Origin: Streptomyces sp. SirexAA-E
GTDB taxonomy: Bacteria > Actinomycetota > Actinomycetes > Streptomycetales > Streptomycetaceae
DNA: 64,000 nt
NCBI RefSeq assembly: GCF_000177195.2
Contig: NC_015953.1
Location: 6,758,001-6,822,000, forward strand
Direction: 5' to 3'
Part shown: piece after piece, positions 41,593 through 50,633 of the stretch
Position numbering within the stretch: position 1 is the stretch's first letter
How the letters are laid out: each line of letters starts with the position of its first letter
Made by a program: the position numbers and the translations under genes
The notes under the pieces: model-generated
Database searches by the model: none
Seen by the model: the letters and a program-made list of their open reading frames with translations, nothing else
What the model was told of the DNA's origin: nothing

Positions 41593-43038
41593 GTGACTGT
41601 CAACGACGACTCGTTCACTGACTGGAAGAACCGCGAGGAGATCGCGGAATCGATGATTCCGATCATCGGGAACCTTCACCGTGAGCGGGATGTGACGATC
41701 CTGCTGCACAGCCGCTCCTTGGTGAACAAGTCGGTGGTGAGCATCCTCAAGACCCACCGGTTCGCCCGGCAGATAGCCGGGGAGGAGCTCTCGGTCACCG
41801 AGACGCTGCCGTACCTGAAGACCCTGACCACCCTCGATCTCGGCCCCTCCCAGATCGACATCGGCATGCTCGCCGCGACCCACCGGACCGACGGGCGCGG
41901 CCTGACGGTCGAGGAGTTCACCGCCGAGGCCGTGGCCGGGGCCACCGGGGACAACAAGATCGAGCGCCGTGAGGCCCGCGACGTCGTCCTGTACGGATTC
42001 GGCCGTATCGGCCGCCTCCTGGCCCGTCTGCTCATCGAGAAGGCCGGCTCCGGCAACGGCCTGCGGCTCCGTGCCATCGTCGTACGCAAGGGCGGCGCCC
42101 AGGACATCGTCAAGCGCGCCTCGCTGCTGCGGCGCGACTCCATCCACGGTCAGTTCCAGGGCACGATCACCGTGGACGAGGCGAACGGCACGATCGTCGC
42201 CAACGGCAACGAGATCAAGATGATCTACGCCGACGACCCCTCCGAGGTCGACTACACGGCGTACGGCATCAAGGACGCCATCCTCATCGACAACACCGGC
42301 CGGTGGCGCGACCGCGCCGGGCTCTCCCAGCACCTGCGCCCCGGTATCGACAAGGTCGTCCTGACCGCGCCCGGAAAGGGTGACGTCCTCAACGTCGTCC
42401 ACGGGGTGAACCACGAGACGATCAAGCCGGACGAGCAGATCCTGTCCTGCGCGTCCTGCACCACCAACGCGATCGTCCCGCCGCTGAAGGCGATGGCGGA
42501 CGAGTACGGCGTGCTGCGCGGCCACGTCGAGACCGTCCACTCGTTCACCAACGACCAGAACCTGCTGGACAATTACCACAAGTCCGACCGTCGCGGCCGC
42601 TCCGCGCCGCTCAACATGGTCATCACCGAGACCGGCGCCGCCTCCGCCGTGGCCAAGGCGCTGCCCGACCTCGACGCGCGGATCACCGGCAGCTCGATCC
42701 GGGTGCCGGTCCCGGACGTCTCGATCGCCATCCTCAGCCTGCGCCTCGCCCGTGAGACCACCCGCGACGAAGTGCTGGAGTACCTGCGGAACGTGTCGCT
42801 GACCTCGCCGCTCAAGCGGCAGATCGACTTCACCAACGCCCCCGACGCGGTCTCCAGCGACTTCATCGGCTCACGCCACGCCTCGATCATCGACGCGGGC
42901 GCCACCAAGGTGGAGGGCGACGACGCGATCCTCTACCTCTGGTACGACAACGAGTTCGGCTACTCCTGCCAGGTCGTCCGGGTCGTCCAGCACGTCTCCG
43001 GCGTCGAGTACCCGACCTTCCCGGTGCCGGTGGCCTGA
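41593..43038 (+). CDS. gap2: Glyceraldehyde-3-phosphate dehydrogenase, long form
   Basis: 481 aa, GTG start. An extra ~125-residue N-terminal region (MTVNDDSFTDWKNREEIAES onward) precedes the catalytic GAPDH core: VLYGFGRIGRLLARLL (135-141 Rossmann), SCASCTTNAI with Cys289 as nucleophile, and GYSCQVVRVVQHV near the end. The length and N-terminal domain match the 481-residue Gap2 type of Streptomyces as I recall. It catalyses GAP to 1,3-bisphosphoglycerate; the N-terminal part may alter cofactor or regulation. Monocistronic, ended by a strong hairpin. Confidence 0.9.
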   Translation: MTVNDDSFTDWKNREEIAESMIPIIGNLHRERDVTILLHSRSLVNKSVVSILKTHRFARQIAGEELSVTETLPYLKTLTTLDLGPSQIDIGMLAATHRTDGRGLTVEEFTAEAVAGATGDNKIERREARDVVLYGFGRIGRLLARLLIEKAGSGNGLRLRAIVVRKGGAQDIVKRASLLRRDSIHGQFQGTITVDEANGTIVANGNEIKMIYADDPSEVDYTAYGIKDAILIDNTGRWRDRAGLSQHLRPGIDKVVLTAPGKGDVLNVVHGVNHETIKPDEQILSCASCTTNAIVPPLKAMADEYGVLRGHVETVHSFTNDQNLLDNYHKSDRRGRSAPLNMVITETGAASAVAKALPDLDARITGSSIRVPVPDVSIAILSLRLARETTRDEVLEYLRNVSLTSPLKRQIDFTNAPDAVSSDFIGSRHASIIDAGATKVEGDDAILYLWYDNEFGYSCQVVRVVQHVSGVEYPTFPVPVA

Positions 43039-43055
43039 GCCGACGCGGCCCGCGA

Positions 43056-43102
43056 CCACGACGGGCGCACCCGGCCTCTTCGGCCTGGTGCGCCCGTCGT
43101 GG
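43056..43102. terminator. Bidirectional terminator of GAPDH and DUF2510 genes
   Basis: Perfect 16-bp stem (43056-43071 with 43087-43102), inner loop of 15 nt itself partly paired. Placed between convergent stop codons. Confidence 0.7.
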
Positions 43103-43119
43103 CGTGTGTCCGCGTCGGC

Positions 43120-44034
43120 TCAGGCGGTGCGGCCCGGGCCCGCGGCCGAACCGGCCGCCTTCTTGACGCCCTTGGTGATGTCGTCCAGCACGGAGAGCTT
43201 CGGCGCCTTGTCGTTGACGTCGAAACCGGAGCGGATCACGACCAGCGTGTCCGAGGCGTTGGGGGAGGGGAAGGCGAGCGACTCGACGTAGCCGTCGTCG
43301 CCGTTCTTCGTCACCACCTTCCAACGCACCCGGTAGCCCTCCTGGCCGGCCACCGTGACCGACTCGGACTTCAGCTGCTCGTGCGAGGTGATCCCGCCGT
43401 AGATCTCCTCGCCGTACGCCTCCTCGGCGTTGGTCTTGATGTCGGCCTGCGCCGCCGCCTTCGGCGTCGTGGCGGTGACCTCCAGGGCCTGGGCCGGTGC
43501 GGAGAACACCCCGCCGCGGACGCAGCTCTGGCTCTCGTCACCCGGGCAGGCGTACTCGCCGGTGGTCACGCCGGCGCCGATGGCCCCGGAGCGGCCGGTC
43601 CAGCCGTCGGGGACCGGGATGCTGATGCCGCTGGCGAAGTCGGTGGCGTACCCGTCCTCGCTCTGCGGCATCTCCTGGCCCTGTCCGCCCTCGCCTCCCT
43701 CGTCACCTCGGCCGTCACCGCCGCCGTCCTGGCCGCGGTCCGGTGTGCCGGGGCGGTCCGGTGCGCCCGAAGGGGCCGAGCGCGCGGTCGAATTGCCGGG
43801 CCCGTCACCGGAGTTGCTGGACCCCAGCAGGTACGCGCCGCCACCGACGGCGGCGAGGAGGACGACACCGGCGGCGATGCCGGCGCCGATGCGTATCCGG
43901 CGGCGCCGCACGGTCGCGGGAGGTATGCGGAGCTGGTCCGTCCATCGGCTCCCGTCCCACCAGCGTTCCTGCGCGGGGCCGATTCCTGAATGCCCGGGGT
44001 CTGGGTGCCATCCGGGCGGGCTCGTCTGGGTCAC
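43120..44034 (-). CDS. DUF2510-domain membrane protein with extracytoplasmic domain
   Basis: 304 aa. N-terminal DUF2510 motif GWHPDPGHSGIGPAQERWWD then GSRWTDQLR (residues 8-36), a helix at ~50-70, a Gly/Asp-rich linker (QDGGGDGRGDEGGEGGQGQE), and a ~170-residue outer domain with a Cys pair (EYACPG and SQSCVRGG). DUF2510 binds peptidoglycan/actin-like partners in some actinobacteria; here function is unknown. The outer domain has no motif I recognise. Confidence 0.75.
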   Translation of the reverse strand: MTQTSPPGWHPDPGHSGIGPAQERWWDGSRWTDQLRIPPATVRRRRIRIGAGIAAGVVLLAAVGGGAYLLGSSNSGDGPGNSTARSAPSGAPDRPGTPDRGQDGGGDGRGDEGGEGGQGQEMPQSEDGYATDFASGISIPVPDGWTGRSGAIGAGVTTGEYACPGDESQSCVRGGVFSAPAQALEVTATTPKAAAQADIKTNAEEAYGEEIYGGITSHEQLKSESVTVAGQEGYRVRWKVVTKNGDDGYVESLAFPSPNASDTLVVIRSGFDVNDKAPKLSVLDDITKGVKKAAGSAAGPGRTA

Positions 44035-44111
44035 GGGAGAACCGTAGGCGCACTCGGTGAGAATCGTATGAAACGCACAGCCTGTTCGCGTTCACATCAG
44101 GGCGCTCTTGC

Positions 44112-44129
44112 TGTCGAAACCGTTCGACA
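44112..44129. promoter_or_regulatory. Palindrome upstream of the DUF2510 gene
   Basis: TGTCGAA (44112-44118) and TTCGACA (44123-44129) form a perfect 7-bp inverted repeat with a 4-nt spacer, 78 bp upstream of the DUF2510 start. Possible operator. Confidence 0.35.
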
Positions 44130-44224
44130 TGGGGCGCCATGTGTCGAGTTGCGTCGTTTCTGTGAGCGCTTGTCGGACGTTCTCACTCAGCCGGGCCGCC
44201 GGGGCCGGTCGCGGCGGGTGTGTG

Positions 44225-44902
44225 TCACGGCTCGATCAGGCCGGCCCGGATCGCGTACCGGGTCAGCTCCAAGCGGTCCCTGAGCCCCAGCTTCTGGAGC
44301 AGGTTGGCCCGGTGCCGCTCCACCGTCTTGACGCTGATCACGAGCATGCCCGCGATCTCCTTCGACGAGTGTCCCTCGGCGACCAGTTTGAGGATCTCCT
44401 CCTCGCGCTCGGTGATGGCCCGGGCCGGGACGTCGCCGCCCTCCCTGACCCGGTCCAGGTAGTTCCGGATCAGCGCGGTGACCGCGCCGGGATAGAGGAA
44501 CGGCTCGTCGCGCATGGCCGCCCGGCAGGCCTCGACGAGGTCCCGGTCGGCCACGGACTTCAGCACGAATCCGGAGGCGCCCGCCTTCAGGGCCTCGAAG
44601 AAGTACTGCTCGTTGTCGTACATGGTCAGCATCAGTATGCGCAGTTCCGGCATGGTCCGGGAGAGCTCCCGGGCCGCCTGGAGTCCCGTCAGCCGTGGCA
44701 TCGCGATGTCGAGCACGGCCAGGTCCGGCCGCTCGGAGCGGGCCATCTCGATGGCCTCGGCCCCGTCACCCGCCTCGGCGACGACCTGGAGGTCGGGTTC
44801 GCCGTCGAGGATGAGCCGCACCCCTCGCCGGACGAGGGCGTGGTCGTCGGCGAGGAGGATGCGGGTCTTGCGGGCCGGGGTGGTGGTCGGCGTGTCGGGC
44901 AT
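44225..44902 (-). CDS. NarL/FixJ-type response regulator
   Basis: 225 aa. Receiver domain with LLADDHALVRRGV, phospho-acceptor Asp65 in LAVLDIAMPRLTG, and LKAGASGFVLKSV. C-terminal LuxR HTH (~155-215): ITEREEEILKLVAEGHSSKE, then IAGMLVISVKTVERHRANLL. Its gene follows the histidine kinase by 2 nt. It probably controls an unlinked regulon or the neighbouring small membrane gene. Confidence 0.93.
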   Translation of the reverse strand: MPDTPTTTPARKTRILLADDHALVRRGVRLILDGEPDLQVVAEAGDGAEAIEMARSERPDLAVLDIAMPRLTGLQAARELSRTMPELRILMLTMYDNEQYFFEALKAGASGFVLKSVADRDLVEACRAAMRDEPFLYPGAVTALIRNYLDRVREGGDVPARAITEREEEILKLVAEGHSSKEIAGMLVISVKTVERHRANLLQKLGLRDRLELTRYAIRAGLIEP

Positions 44903-44904
44903 GG

Positions 44905-45978
44905 TCAGGCGCTTCCGTTCTCTGCGGGCACATCGATGTCGGGTACGGGCACGACGAGGCGTACGTCCGTGCCGCCCGCGGGGCCGGTGCCGAAGGTGAG
45001 ACCCGCCCCGATGAGCAGGGCCCGTTCACGCATACCGCGCAGCCCCGCGCCCTCGGGGGCGTCGCCGAGGCCGCGGCCGTCGTCGTGGATCCGCAGCTCC
45101 ACGCCGCCGGGGCCGTGGCGCAGGGAGAGCTCGACCAGGGTGGCCCCGGCGTGCCGGACGGTGTTGGTGAGGCACTCCTGGGCGATGCGGTAGACCACCA
45201 GCTCGGCCTCCTCGCCGAGTTCGGGCAGATCCTTGTCCATGGACCGCCTGATCGTGAGGCCGCCCGGTGTGGGGGTCTCGGTGGTGAGCGCCCGCAGGGC
45301 ACTGACCAGCCCCAGCTCCTCGAGTACACCCGGGCGCAGCCGGCGGGCGATCCGGCGGATCTCGTCCAGGCTGCCGCGGGTGATCTCCTGGACGTGGGCC
45401 AGTTCCTCCCGCAGCGGCTCGGGGGCGTGGCCGGTCACCCGCTTCAGCTCGAGCAGTACGGCGGTCAGGGTCTGGCCGACCTCGTCGTGCAACTCCTGCG
45501 CGACCCGGCGCCGTTCGGCCTCCTGCGCCCACAGGGCGCGGGCGCTGCTGGTCGCGCGCTCCGCCTCCAGCCGGTCGAGCATGCTGTTGAACGTCTCGAT
45601 CAGGTCCGCGATCTCGCCGTGCCCGGCGACCTCGGGGCGCGGGCGTGGGCTCAACAGGTCGGTGGTCGTCATCGCCCGGGTGACCCGCTGGAGCGGGGCG
45701 AGACCGAGCCTCAGCAACAGGGCGTTGGCACCCAGCATCGCGGCCATGCCGCCGGCCAGGATCAGAGCCTCGGTCAGCACCACCGGCGCCGACACGGTGA
45801 TCGGGCCGAGCAGCAGCAGGGCCCCCGCCGCGACCAGGACCGCGGCGTTGAGCAGGAAAATCCGCCAGAACAGGGACAAGGCCGCGTGGCCTCCTTCAGA
45901 GGGTGTGCGAACGGACGGTCGGGACGGTTGTGCGGGCGGGCCGGCTGCCTCCACTATGGCCGGTGCGTGCGCCTCCAC
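44905..45978 (-). CDS. Sensor histidine kinase (HisKA_3 type)
   Basis: 357 aa. Two helices at ~38-58 and 68-90, a HAMP-like linker (LAPLQRVTRAMTTTDLLS), then RRRVAQELHDEVGQTLTAVL with phospho-His164, and HATPase motifs RIAQECLTNTVRHAGA, IHDDGRGL, GLRGMRERALLIGA. The short outer loop means it senses something in or near the membrane. It transfers phosphate to the response regulator 2 nt downstream. Confidence 0.92.
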   Translation of the reverse strand: MEAHAPAIVEAAGPPAQPSRPSVRTPSEGGHAALSLFWRIFLLNAAVLVAAGALLLLGPITVSAPVVLTEALILAGGMAAMLGANALLLRLGLAPLQRVTRAMTTTDLLSPRPRPEVAGHGEIADLIETFNSMLDRLEAERATSSARALWAQEAERRRVAQELHDEVGQTLTAVLLELKRVTGHAPEPLREELAHVQEITRGSLDEIRRIARRLRPGVLEELGLVSALRALTTETPTPGGLTIRRSMDKDLPELGEEAELVVYRIAQECLTNTVRHAGATLVELSLRHGPGGVELRIHDDGRGLGDAPEGAGLRGMRERALLIGAGLTFGTGPAGGTDVRLVVPVPDIDVPAENGSA

Positions 45979-46012
45979 TCCGCCCCACGCCCGCCGGTGC
46001 GCCCGCGTACAT

Positions 46013-46042
46013 GGTCAACACCCCCGTAAGTGGGTGTTGACC
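46013..46042. promoter_or_regulatory. 11-bp perfect inverted repeat between HK and small membrane gene
   Basis: GGTCAACACCC (46013-46023) and GGGTGTTGACC (46032-46042), 8-nt spacer. It is 35 bp before the histidine kinase start and 83 bp before the gene at 46125, so it could serve either divergent promoter, most simply as the response-regulator site (inference). Confidence 0.5.
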
Positions 46043-46124
46043 CCGATGTTCCGCGACGGGCGTTCCGAAGGAGGATGGGAGTCCGGTGGCCCCCGGCGGT
46101 TTCCCGAAGGGAAGGAGAGGCACC

Positions 46125-46424
46125 ATGACCTACCAGGACGAGAGGCTGCGCACGCACGAGGACCTGCCCGAACGGGAGGTCCCGGTGGACGCGGGCCGTA
46201 CGACCCGTACCGCCCCACGCGCCTCACGCCCGCGCCGCACCGGTCACCTCTGGCTGTGGCTCGTCGCGGGACTCACCGCGCTGGGGGTCGGCATCGCCGT
46301 CGGCCACGGACTGCTCATCGCCGCCGGTCTCGTGGTGGCGGGTGCGGCCGCCCAGCTGTTCGACCCGGACCGCCGTCGCGAAGGGCGCCGCGGTGGTGGC
46401 GCCCGCCGCCTGCCCGCGCCTTGA
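46125..46424 (+). CDS. Small membrane protein
   Basis: 99 aa from ATG 46125 with AGGAG about 8 nt upstream. The first 45 residues are charged, then one or two helices (LWLWLVAGLTALGVGIAVGH, LLIAAGLVVAGAAAQLF, ~44-80), and a basic C-terminus. No recognisable family. It may be a target or accessory of the two-component system 147 bp upstream. Confidence 0.7.
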   Translation: MTYQDERLRTHEDLPEREVPVDAGRTTRTAPRASRPRRTGHLWLWLVAGLTALGVGIAVGHGLLIAAGLVVAGAAAQLFDPDRRREGRRGGGARRLPAP

Positions 46425-46495
46425 CCGCACCGCGCCGCCCCGCACGACCGCTCCCCGGCGGGCCTGTCCAAGGGCCCCGCGCGCTCCGTCCTGTT

Positions 46496-46506
46496 TGGTC
46501 CGACCA
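46496..46506 (+). promoter_or_regulatory. GntR operator upstream of the FadR-type regulator
   Basis: 11-bp palindrome TGGTCCGACCA, identical to one at 47646-47656 before lutA. Just after it is a second repeat, TGTCA at 46509-46513 with TGACA at 46518-46522. The regulator start is 57 bp away. Confidence 0.6.
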
Positions 46507-46562
46507 CATGTCATGTGTGACATAGTCGCACCATGCGTATCGGCCGGACCAGGGAGTAGCGG

Positions 46563-47324
46563 ATGCCCGTCGAGTGGCAGCCCGTGCGGCAGTCGCGGAC
46601 CCATGAGCTCGTGCTCCGGAGCATCGAGGAGCAGGTGTTCGCGGGAAAGCTCAGAGCGGGTGACCGGCTCCCGCCCGAGCGGGAGCTCGCACCTGTCTTC
46701 GGGGTGAGCCGCTCCGCGTTGCGCGAGGCGCTGCGGGTGCTGGAGACGATCGGTGTGCTGGTCGCCCAGCCCGGCCGCGGCCCGGACGCCGGGGCGCGCA
46801 TCGTCCGCAACCCGGACGACGCGCTGGGCCGCCTGCTCCGCCTGCACTTCGCGCTCGGCAGCTACGGCCTGCACGACGTGCTGGAGGCCCGGGTCGCGCT
46901 GGAGCGCTCCAGCTTCGCCGCCGCCGCGCGGCACGCCGAGCCGGCGGACCTGGACGAGGCGGAGGCGCTGCTCGCCCGCATGGTGCGACCCGGCGTCCGG
47001 CCGGAGGAGTTCAACGACCTGGACACCAGGTTCCACGTCCAGATCGCCCACAGTTCGGGCAACGCCCTCACCTCGACGCTGACGTCGGCGGTGCGCGAGT
47101 CCGTACGGCCGCTGATCCTGCGGGCGCTCGAAGAGGCGGACGACTGGGCGGCGACCACCGCCGGACTCAACGCCCAGCACACGGAGTTGCTGGAGCTGGT
47201 CCGGGCCGGCCGCGGCGAGGAGGCCGCCGACCTGGCGGAGGCGCACATCCGGGGCTTCCACGGCACCCTGGTCGACGAGCCCCGCCCGGAGGACGGCGAC
47301 GAGGGGCATATCGGGGAACGCTGA
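46563..47324 (+). CDS. GntR-family (FadR/FCD) regulator, probably of lutABC
   Basis: 253 aa. wHTH: HELVLRSIEEQVFAGKLRAG, DRLPPERELAPVFGVSRSAL, REALRVLETIGVLV (residues ~14-72), then an FCD domain with VLEARVALERSSFAAAAR, LDTRFHVQIAHSSGN and HTELLELVRAGRGEEA. It is followed by lutABC in the same direction, and the 11-bp palindrome at both promoters argues that it represses itself and lutABC, probably released by lactate or a related 2-hydroxy acid. Confidence 0.9.
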   Translation: MPVEWQPVRQSRTHELVLRSIEEQVFAGKLRAGDRLPPERELAPVFGVSRSALREALRVLETIGVLVAQPGRGPDAGARIVRNPDDALGRLLRLHFALGSYGLHDVLEARVALERSSFAAAARHAEPADLDEAEALLARMVRPGVRPEEFNDLDTRFHVQIAHSSGNALTSTLTSAVRESVRPLILRALEEADDWAATTAGLNAQHTELLELVRAGRGEEAADLAEAHIRGFHGTLVDEPRPEDGDEGHIGER

Positions 47325-47678
47325 CGACCCTGCCGTGAGGGCCGGGCAGCCCTCAGGGCGTGTTGCGCGATCCGTCGGACCGGCCGGCTTCTCGGAACAC
47401 GCCCTACCTCTGCGTCACCGCCCCCGCCCTGGCCGAACATCTACCGCGGCAGCGCCCACGCGCCCGCGGAACGAGCGGTGCCCGCGCCCTCGCGCCGAGA
47501 CGCAGGCGTACCCGAGGCGCCCACCGGAGCCACCAGGGGCGGTCCCCCTGCGCGCCCGCCCCCCGTGCACCCGGCCGTGCCCCCCCCGGAAGACACTCGC
47601 CCCCGAAAGCCGCTCGATGCTTCCTGGAATGGACTGAGAGTAGTATGGTCCGACCAAACAATCGATCGGGGAGACCCC
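47325..47678 (+). promoter_or_regulatory. 354-bp lut promoter region with GntR operator
   Basis: No gene seen. The palindrome TGGTCCGACCA at 47646-47656 directly follows a TAGTAT -10-like hexamer (47641-47646), and lutA begins 23 nt after it. A repressor bound here would cover the transcription start. Confidence 0.6.
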
Positions 47679-48446
47679 ATGCGCATCGGACTCTTCGCCA
47701 CCTGTCTGGGAGACACACTCTTCCCCGAGGCGGTGAAATCCACCGCCGTCCTGCTCGCCCGGCTGGGCCACGACGTGGTGTTCCCGCCGGGCCAGACCTG
47801 CTGCGGCCAGATGCACGTCAACACCGGCTACCAGCGCGAGCCCGTCCCGCTGGTGCGGAACTTCGCCGAACAGTTCGGTGACGCGTCGATCGACGCCGTC
47901 GTCATGCCGTCCGGTTCGTGCGCCGGCTCGGTCCGCCACCAGCACGAGATCGTCGCCGCACGCTACGGCGACGCCGCGCTGCGCGCCGGGGTCGCCACGG
48001 TCAAGGCCAAGACGTACGAGCTCTCCGAACTCCTCGTCGACGTCCTCGACGTCACCGAGGTCGGCGCCTACTTCCCGCACCGCGTCACCTACCACCCCAC
48101 CTGCCACTCCCTGCGGATGCTCCGGGTCGGCGACAAACCGCTGCGGCTGCTGCGCGCCGTCGAGGGGATCGACCTCGTCGAACTCCCCGAGGCGGACGCC
48201 TGCTGCGGCTTCGGCGGCACCTTCGCCGTCAAGAACGCCGACACGTCCACCGCGATGCTCCAGGACAAGATGCGCAACGTCACGGCCACCAAGGCCCAGG
48301 TGTGCACCGCCGGCGACTCCTCCTGCCTGATGCACATCGGGGGCGGGCTCTCCCGCATCAGGTCCGGCACGCGCACGCTGCACCTCGCCCAGATCCTCGG
48401 ATCCACCCGCACCGCGCCGTACGCCCTGACGGAGGCCGCCCGATGA
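47679..48446 (+). CDS. lutA: LutA, lactate utilisation protein (CCG-domain)
   Basis: 255 aa. Two cysteine-rich CCG repeats: QTCCGQMHVNTGY and ADACCGFGG, with GSCAGSVRHQHE and GDSSCLMHIGGG completing the non-cubane/4Fe-4S ligands. LutA is the small subunit of the LutABC complex that oxidises L-lactate to pyruvate. Start ATG 47679; stop overlaps lutB as ATGA. Confidence 0.94.
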   Translation: MRIGLFATCLGDTLFPEAVKSTAVLLARLGHDVVFPPGQTCCGQMHVNTGYQREPVPLVRNFAEQFGDASIDAVVMPSGSCAGSVRHQHEIVAARYGDAALRAGVATVKAKTYELSELLVDVLDVTEVGAYFPHRVTYHPTCHSLRMLRVGDKPLRLLRAVEGIDLVELPEADACCGFGGTFAVKNADTSTAMLQDKMRNVTATKAQVCTAGDSSCLMHIGGGLSRIRSGTRTLHLAQILGSTRTAPYALTEAAR

Positions 48447-49993
48447 GCACGTTCCTCGGCATGCCCGCCACCCCGCCCCGCTCCCCGTACGGGACGGGAA
48501 ACCTGCGCGGCGAGCGGAAGTTCCCGAAGGCCGCCCACGACGAACTGCGCAACGAGCAGCTGCGCCGCAACCTCGGCCGGGCCACCCACACCATCCGCGC
48601 CAAACGCATCGCCGTCACCGGCGAACTCCCCGACTGGGAGGAACTGCGCGACGCCGGGTCGGCCGTCAAGACCGACACGATGCACCGGTTGCCCGAACTT
48701 CTGGAGGAACTGGAACGCAAGGTCACCGAGTGCGGCGGCACCGTCCACTGGGCGCGCGACGGCGTGGAGGCCAACGAGATCGTGACCCGGCTGGTCAGGG
48801 CGACCGGCAGCCGCGACGTCATCAAGGTCAAGTCGATGGCCACCCAGGAGATCGGCCTCAACGAACACCTCGAGGCCGCGGGCATCACCCCGTACGAGAC
48901 CGACCTCGCCGAGCTCATCGTGCAGCTCGCCCACGACAAGCCCTCGCACATCCTGGTCCCCGCGATCCACCGCAACCGCGACGAGATCCGGCAGATCTTC
49001 CTCGACGGCATCCCCGGCGTCGACCCCGGGCTCGACAACGTGCCCGCCCACCTGGCCGCCGCCGCCCGCGCCTATCTGCGCGAGAAGTTCATGACGACCA
49101 AGGTGGCCGTCTCCGGCGCCAACTTCGCCATCGCCGAGACCGGCACCCTGTCCGTCGTCGAGTCGGAGGGCAACGGCCGGATGTGCCTCACCCTGCCCGA
49201 CACCCTCATCACCGTGATGGGCATCGAGAAGGTCCTGCCGCGCTACCAGGACCTGGAGGTCTTCCTCCAGTTGCTGCCGCGCTCCTCGACCGGTGAACGC
49301 ATGAACCCGTACACCTCGATGTGGACCGGGGTGACGCCCGGCGACGGGCCGCAGGACTTCCACCTCGTCCTCCTGGACAACGGACGCACCGCCGCGCTCG
49401 CCGACGCGATCGGCCGGACTGCCCTCAACTGCATCCGCTGCTCCGCCTGCCTCAACGTCTGCCCCGTCTACGAACGGGCCGGCGGCCACGCCTACGGATC
49501 GACCTACCCCGGACCCATCGGCGCGGTCCTCACCCCGCAGCTCGCCGGGATGCACGCGGCCAAGGACGACCCCAACAGCTCGCTGCCGTACGCCTCCAGC
49601 CTCTGCGGGGCCTGCTTCGACGCCTGCCCCGTCAAGATCGACATCCCGTCCCTGCTCGTCGAACTGCGCCACCAGAACACCGAACAGGCCGGTACCACGG
49701 CGGAGAAGCTGGCCATGAAGGCCGCCGCCGCCGTGATGAAGAGGCCGACGCTGTACACGGCAGCGCAGAAGGCCGCCTCTCTCAGCAGGGCGGTCGGCGT
49801 GGGCGGGCGCGACCGCACGATCTCGCACCTGCCCGCCCCGCTCGACGGCTGGAGTGACAGCCGCGACACCGCCGCCCCGCCCCGGCAGTCCTTCCGCTCC
49901 TGGCTGGCCTCGGCCGAAGGCGCCGCCACCATGCGGGCCGCCGCCGAAGAGGGCGCCCGCCGCACCGACGACGACCACCAGGAGGAGCAGTGA
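48443..49993 (+). CDS. lutB: LutB, lactate utilisation iron-sulfur protein
   Basis: 516 aa. N-terminal LUD domain with VKVKSMATQEIGLNEHLEAA type segment, AVSGANFAIAETGTLSVVES, then two 4Fe-4S ferredoxin motifs, CIRCSACLNVCPVYERAGG and CGACFDACPVKIDIPSLL. LutB is the core Fe-S subunit of L-lactate oxidation. It overlaps both neighbours by 4 nt (ATGA, GTGA). Confidence 0.95.
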   Translation: MSTFLGMPATPPRSPYGTGNLRGERKFPKAAHDELRNEQLRRNLGRATHTIRAKRIAVTGELPDWEELRDAGSAVKTDTMHRLPELLEELERKVTECGGTVHWARDGVEANEIVTRLVRATGSRDVIKVKSMATQEIGLNEHLEAAGITPYETDLAELIVQLAHDKPSHILVPAIHRNRDEIRQIFLDGIPGVDPGLDNVPAHLAAAARAYLREKFMTTKVAVSGANFAIAETGTLSVVESEGNGRMCLTLPDTLITVMGIEKVLPRYQDLEVFLQLLPRSSTGERMNPYTSMWTGVTPGDGPQDFHLVLLDNGRTAALADAIGRTALNCIRCSACLNVCPVYERAGGHAYGSTYPGPIGAVLTPQLAGMHAAKDDPNSSLPYASSLCGACFDACPVKIDIPSLLVELRHQNTEQAGTTAEKLAMKAAAAVMKRPTLYTAAQKAASLSRAVGVGGRDRTISHLPAPLDGWSDSRDTAAPPRQSFRSWLASAEGAATMRAAAEEGARRTDDDHQEEQ

Positions 49994-50625
49994 CCACGAC
50001 CGCCCGCGACACGGTGCTCGGCCGGATCAGGGACGCCCTGGCCCTGGCCCCCGCGCCCGCACCCGCCGTCCCCCGCGCCTACCGCACCGGCCGCACCCTG
50101 CCCGACGCCGAACGCCTCGCCCTGCTGACCCACCGGCTCCTCGACTACAAGGCGCGGGTCCACCCCTGCACCCGCGACCGTACGGCCGAGGTGATCGCCG
50201 AGGTGCTCCGCGAGCACGGCGCACGCCGCGTCGGAGTGCCCGCCGGGCTGGACGAGCGGTGGCTCGGCGCCTACGACGGCGAGGTCCGGCCCGACTCCGC
50301 GGACATCCCGGCGCCGAGTCTGGGCGAGCTGGACGGCGTGGTGACCTCCTCGGCCGTCAGCTGCGCGGAGACCGGCACGATCTTCCTGGACGGCTCACCC
50401 GACCAGGGCCGCCGCGCCCTGTCCCTCGTGCCCGACCTGCACGTCTGCGTCGTCGACCTCTCCACGGTCGTCGTCGGCGTGCCGGAGGCGGTCGCCCGCC
50501 TGGTGCCGGAGCGGCCGACGACCCTGATCAGCGGGCCGTCGGCGACCTCCGACATCGAACTGGAGCGGGTGGAGGGCGTGCACGGCCCCCGCACCCTCGC
50601 GGTGGTGATCCGCACCGACGCCTGA
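49990..50625 (+). CDS. lutC: LutC, lactate utilisation protein (LUD domain)
   Basis: 211 aa. LUD domain with VTSSAVSCAETGTIFLDGSP, RALSLVPDLHVCVVDLSTVV and TLISGPSATSDIELERVEGVHGPR. GTG start overlapping the lutB stop. It is the third subunit of the lactate oxidation complex. It converges on the DUF2264 gene with 8 nt between stops. Confidence 0.94.
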   Translation: MTTTARDTVLGRIRDALALAPAPAPAVPRAYRTGRTLPDAERLALLTHRLLDYKARVHPCTRDRTAEVIAEVLREHGARRVGVPAGLDERWLGAYDGEVRPDSADIPAPSLGELDGVVTSSAVSCAETGTIFLDGSPDQGRRALSLVPDLHVCVVDLSTVVVGVPEAVARLVPERPTTLISGPSATSDIELERVEGVHGPRTLAVVIRTDA

Positions 50626-50633
50626 CCGCTCCG

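Noticed and set aside
44225..46424. Antibiotic biosynthetic cluster around the regulators
   Set aside because: No polyketide, peptide or terpene synthase genes anywhere in the window.
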